A stretch of 64,000 nucleotides of DNA. It comes from Paragonimus skrjabini miyazakii. Lineage: Eukaryota; Platyhelminthes; Trematoda; Plagiorchiida; Troglotrematidae. Made by a program: the position numbers and the translations under genes. The notes under the pieces are model-generated. The model was not told the DNA's origin. It worked only from the letters and a program-made list of their open reading frames with translations, and made no database searches. Positions 61,615 to 64,000 of this stretch are shown piece after piece. Within the stretch, counting starts at the first letter, position 1, and every line of letters begins with the position of its first letter. The stretch is taken from NCBI GenBank assembly GCA_014338405.1, contig JTDE01000132.1, positions 245,444-309,443 of the forward strand. Reading direction: 5' to 3'.

Positions 61615-62907
61615 TTCTTCGCATTTCAAATGAAAGTCCGGGCAGTAGTGGTGACGTTGCTTCTTCTTCACACGTTTAGGAGTTCTTGCTTGCGCCGGAT
61701 AGACTGCAGATACTATTCCAGTAGATGACTGCAAATCTGAAACAGACTCAGAAGCGGAACTTTCAGTCTCAGAAGATTTAATGGACAATATAAGAGAGAC
61801 CTTCAAAATCTTTATACACTTAAGAACGATAATAGACGGACCAGAATTAATAACAAAAAATGAACATGAATAGGTTGCAGACTGCACATTTGTGAGTAAA
61901 ATTTCACATTCGCCAAGAATAGGTAAGGCATGTCCAGTAATACCCTTAATAGATATATTAATAGGTTTCAAGATAACTGTAGGTTCGAGCCGCTTCATAC
62001 AAGTGACATAAACAAAAGATTCAATACTGCTGATGTCAACAATGAGGGAATGCTGCAGACCACCGCTAACAGTGAACGATTGCGTTATACGGTGCGTGGA
62101 ATCAACGGAATTAGTAGAAATCACAATAAGAGCAATGGATTGAAATTCAGAATTCAAGTTATCATCGTCCCAACTGGAATGCATAGAAGACGAATTTAAA
62201 CTATGGCAAACAAATTGAACATGGTTGCTACCATATGACTTACAATCGTTCCACTGACGGGTAACATTTGGACCAGGTGCAGGGTGACTACCATCAACTG
62301 CATTTCCAGTATTCACTTTTTCAGACAGCGACCTTTGCTGATGTTCTGCTCGTTTCACGTCGTTGTTGTATAAAACCATCGATTCATCTTTCACAGCAGT
62401 TTTGATATCCTGATACTGCTCGCATAATGTTCTAGCTGACTGGTAAGTGAAAATCGAAAGCATTAAAAGCTTCTGTTGTAAATCACATGAATTTATTCCA
62501 GCAATCAACTGGTCACGGAATTGAGTCTGTAATTGGTCTTCGAAATTACACCGAGCAGTGTGAGTCTGAATTACTAGAATAAACTGTCTGATATCGTGAT
62601 TTTCTTTTCTCACGAGCGTATGAAATTAAGCCCGTTCAGTTGCTTCAAAGTTTACAGGTTGGACATGTGAAAGCAGCAGTTTCATCAAGGATTCGTAAGA
62701 AAGAGAAATTGGTGAATCAGGAACTGTCAAGTTTTTCACCAAGCTGCACGCATCTTTGCCAATTGCGGTGAGGAAGTGAGCGGCCTTTATCTCTGCTTTC
62801 AGCTCTTTGCCTGTGAGACACCATATTTCGAAGCATTCTAAATAGTCCTCAATTCCTCTCGACGAATTACGAATATTGAGAAATTCAAGTGGACAGGAAT
62901 CCATCAT
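61597..62907 (-). pseudogene. Gag-protease polyprotein with one in-frame stop
   Basis: The frame starts with ATG at 62,905-62,907, 30 nt after the 5' LTR, and is 436 codons long. One TAA (62,626-62,628) divides it into 93 codons and the rest, in the same phase. Residues 1-170 are a Gypsy-type Gag: FEIWCLTGKELKAEIKAAHF, then HDIRQFILVIQTHTARCNFE, DQLQTQFRDQLIAGINS and QQKLLMLS. A zinc knuckle follows, with the second cysteine replaced by tyrosine (C-x2-Y-x3-H-x4-C). The aspartic protease part has LIVDISSIESFV, where D-T/S-G has become D-I-S, and later ITGHALPILGECEILL and FVINSGPSIIVLK. The last 55 residues are a serine-rich then basic tail (ARTPKRVKKKQRHHYC) ending GDCH inside the LTR. The tail may be the end of a deleted pol. 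The protein is probably inactive. Confidence 0.85.
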
Positions 62908-62936
62908 AAAAATTCACAGAAGTCCGCGACGCAAAT

Positions 62937-63128
62937 TGTGATGGTTCCAAAAATACAGAAATGAAGTAGTTAACTTAGCTCAACCCCAGAGCTAGCTTCG
63001 ACACAATAGTAATAACAACCGAACTAACCAAAGCACGCAATTTATCTCTCGAGCGCAAATGTACAACTTATTGTCAGCAATGTAATAAAAAACAGTAATG
63101 AGAAATCGGTTTAGTGACAATCACCACA
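62937..63128 (-). repeat. 5' LTR (192 bp)
   Basis: This is the partner of 61,434-61,614, in direct orientation, with the same TGTG...CACA ends. By eye about 92-93% of aligned positions match. It would drive transcription leftward into the Gag frame. No clear TATA box or AATAAA is visible in it on the minus strand. Confidence 0.9.
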
Positions 63129-63133
63129 TGACT
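63129..63133. repeat. Target-site duplication, right copy (TGACT)
   Basis: This is an exact match to 61,429-61,433, directly abutting the outer edge of the 5' LTR. Confidence 0.85.
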
Positions 63134-63560
63134 ATATTTTATTCATAATGATGGCAAGATAAGTGTGCATGAAGCAATTTCTATCGATCAGCCGTTCATG
63201 TAAACAAGAACTTGTCATCTGGCATGTTCCCGAAGCAGCAGTATATGAATTAATTACGGATAAAAAAATGACATATATACTGTTTGTGAAGCTGCTTCAC
63301 AAGCTTACAAGTGTTTGGAAGAAATAACTTAAACCAGGTCTGATAACAAAGCAAAAGACATAATATTTGCATAGACCCTCAAAAAAATGGTGTATAAGCA
63401 TGTGCTTTTGATCAAGAACACCAGGAAATTCCGCATGACCACAGAAATTTGAACAATAAACCGTCCGCTTAAAACGTTTGCCGTTAGTCTGAAATCATCT
63501 GAACGCAGGTTAATCTGGGCTTTGGGTAACTACGTTTGAAACCTAAACATCGCAATGTAG
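63134..63560. other. No recognisable gene
   Basis: A+T-rich sequence between the LTR element and the PLE-F scrap. If PLE-F continued, its thumb and connector would be here on the minus strand, but I could not read any. Confidence 0.4.
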
Positions 63561-63561
63561 A

Positions 63562-63876
63562 TCACCTTGGTGCGGGATGAGGTAAACATCTACTGATTGC
63601 GCACAGTCTTCGCCGTTTATAATAGTAACTGTTATCATTTGTTTGAAGCACTAAGCGAATGCACGATTCTTTGTTACTCCAAGCGGACTGCGCACCATCA
63701 GTCTTTGGTAAACTCTCGACATTAATACAAATCTTTAAATGTTCTCTGAAACGTGGAATAAGCTGTTTTAGTATATCAACAGGTATAGAAGTATACATTT
63801 TGTGAATATGAAGAACCATAAGAAAGTCGGTGATCTTAAAAGTGGGATATCCGTATATCGAGATTGGAATCATCAT
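63562..63876 (-). mobile_element. PLE-F: reverse transcriptase scrap of a second PLE lineage
   Basis: The minus-strand frame (104 codons) contains HKMYTSIPVDILKQLIPRF at residues 25-43. This is like the F-D-V-x-x-M/L-Y/F-T-S/N-I/V-P-V/L-D region of RT motif A, with the catalytic aspartate lost. CIRLVLQTNDNSYYYKRRRL at 72-91 corresponds to the L-L-x-L-C-L-x-x-x-x-F-x-Y/F-x-x-K-x-Y/F stretch before motif B. Motif B itself is frameshifted away. The MYTSIP wording sets it apart from PLE-A to PLE-E and pairs it with PLE-G in style, although it lies in the opposite orientation. Confidence 0.5.
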
Positions 63877-63879
63877 AAG

Positions 63880-64000
63880 AACATACTGTTACTTTCACCC
63901 TGCTTGATGAAATAAATCTGCCTCTTAATGCTCACAGCCTAAACGTCCTCTTTGAGGTGACTACTTAGCCAGCAAGCCATTGAACATGTTTATGAGTGAT
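63880..64000. other. Window edge, nothing recognisable
   Basis: About 120 bases with no readable RT continuation upstream of PLE-F on the minus strand. Confidence 0.4.

Larger units (their letters stand above)
61434..63128 (-). mobile_element. Short Ty3/Gypsy-type LTR element, Gag-protease only (TR-GAG/TRIM-like)
   Basis: This is a complete 1,695-bp element read on the minus strand: 5' LTR (62,937-63,128), about 30 nt of leader, one Gag-protease frame (62,907-61,597) and 3' LTR (61,434-61,614). It is flanked by identical 5-bp target duplications TGACT at 61,429-61,433 and 63,129-63,133, so it inserted as this unit and was not cut down afterwards by flanking recombination. RT, RNase H and integrase are wholly absent. 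Such gag-only elements with short LTRs (TR-GAG, described in plants) depend on enzymes of autonomous relatives. No canonical TGG-type primer site follows the 5' LTR, where the sequence reads ATTTGCGTCGCGGACTTC. The LTRs differ by roughly 13 substitutions plus a 12-nt and a 1-nt indel, so the copy is not young. Confidence 0.88.

Noticed and set aside
62915..62936. Primer-binding site after the 5' LTR
   Set aside because: The sequence ATTTGCGTCGCGGACTTC does not begin with TGG, and I cannot match it to a tRNA 3' end; left unassigned.
63562..63876. PLE-F as part of the neighbouring LTR element's missing pol
   Set aside because: It lies outside the LTRs and the target duplication, and its motif wording is PLE-like rather than Gypsy-like.
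1..64000. Bacterial, CRISPR or phage features
   Set aside because: No CDS density, ribosome-binding sites, regular repeat-spacer arrays or operon structure; the element content is eukaryotic.

Overview
This is an A+T-rich eukaryotic window with no convincing host gene. There are no operons, no recognisable tRNA or rRNA genes, no long exons and no ORF above about 340 codons. Everything I can identify is mobile DNA, mostly decayed. The mixture points to a flatworm, most likely a digenean fluke: Penelope-like retroelements (PLEs) with a GIY-YIG endonuclease, tRNA-headed SINE-like units carrying hammerhead-ribozyme motifs (comparable to the schistosome Sm-alpha family), and a short Ty3/Gypsy-type LTR element. 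The taxonomic reading is inference from element content only.

Layout. 1-12.88 kb: no recognisable gene. 12.88-13.47 kb (-): PLE-A, connector plus decayed endonuclease. About 14.5-14.7 kb (+): possible Gypsy integrase scrap. 25.86-27.62 kb (-): PLE-B, the longest intact reverse transcriptase (RT) reading frame, joined by an internal deletion to its connector and GIY-YIG domain. 30.98-32.34 kb (-): PLE-C, nearly end to end but so full of stops and shifts that it leaves no long ORF. About 35.9-36.2 kb: weak solo-LTR candidate. 38.9 kb (+) and 41.9-42.0 kb (-): tRNA-like SINE heads. 42.43-44.48 kb (+): PLE-D, bounded by 144-bp inverted terminal repeats, each containing a hammerhead-like fold with a swapped 3-8 core pair. 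48.8-49.42 kb (+): PLE-E. About 55.1-55.4 kb (+): weak connector-like scrap. 57.8-58.0 kb (-): a well-formed hammerhead motif in a SINE-like repeat. 60.86-61.29 kb (+) and 63.56-63.88 kb (-): RT scraps of a second PLE lineage.

The most complete element is at 61,434-63,128 (-). It is a 1.7-kb LTR retrotransposon with two 181/192-bp LTRs, a 5-bp target duplication (TGACT on both sides) and a single Gag-protease frame broken by one TAA. It has no RT, RNase H or integrase. This is the architecture of a non-autonomous TR-GAG or TRIM-like element, which must borrow polymerase and integrase from a full-length relative.

How the parts relate. PLEs copy themselves with an RT and a GIY-YIG nuclease, and their transcripts often carry hammerhead ribozymes. 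SINE-like units use Pol III promoters and borrowed RT. The TR-GAG-like element parasitises Gypsy elements. No copy here looks autonomous, so the window reads as a graveyard in an intergenic or long intronic region, with the ribozyme motifs and the gag-only LTR element as the items most worth testing.
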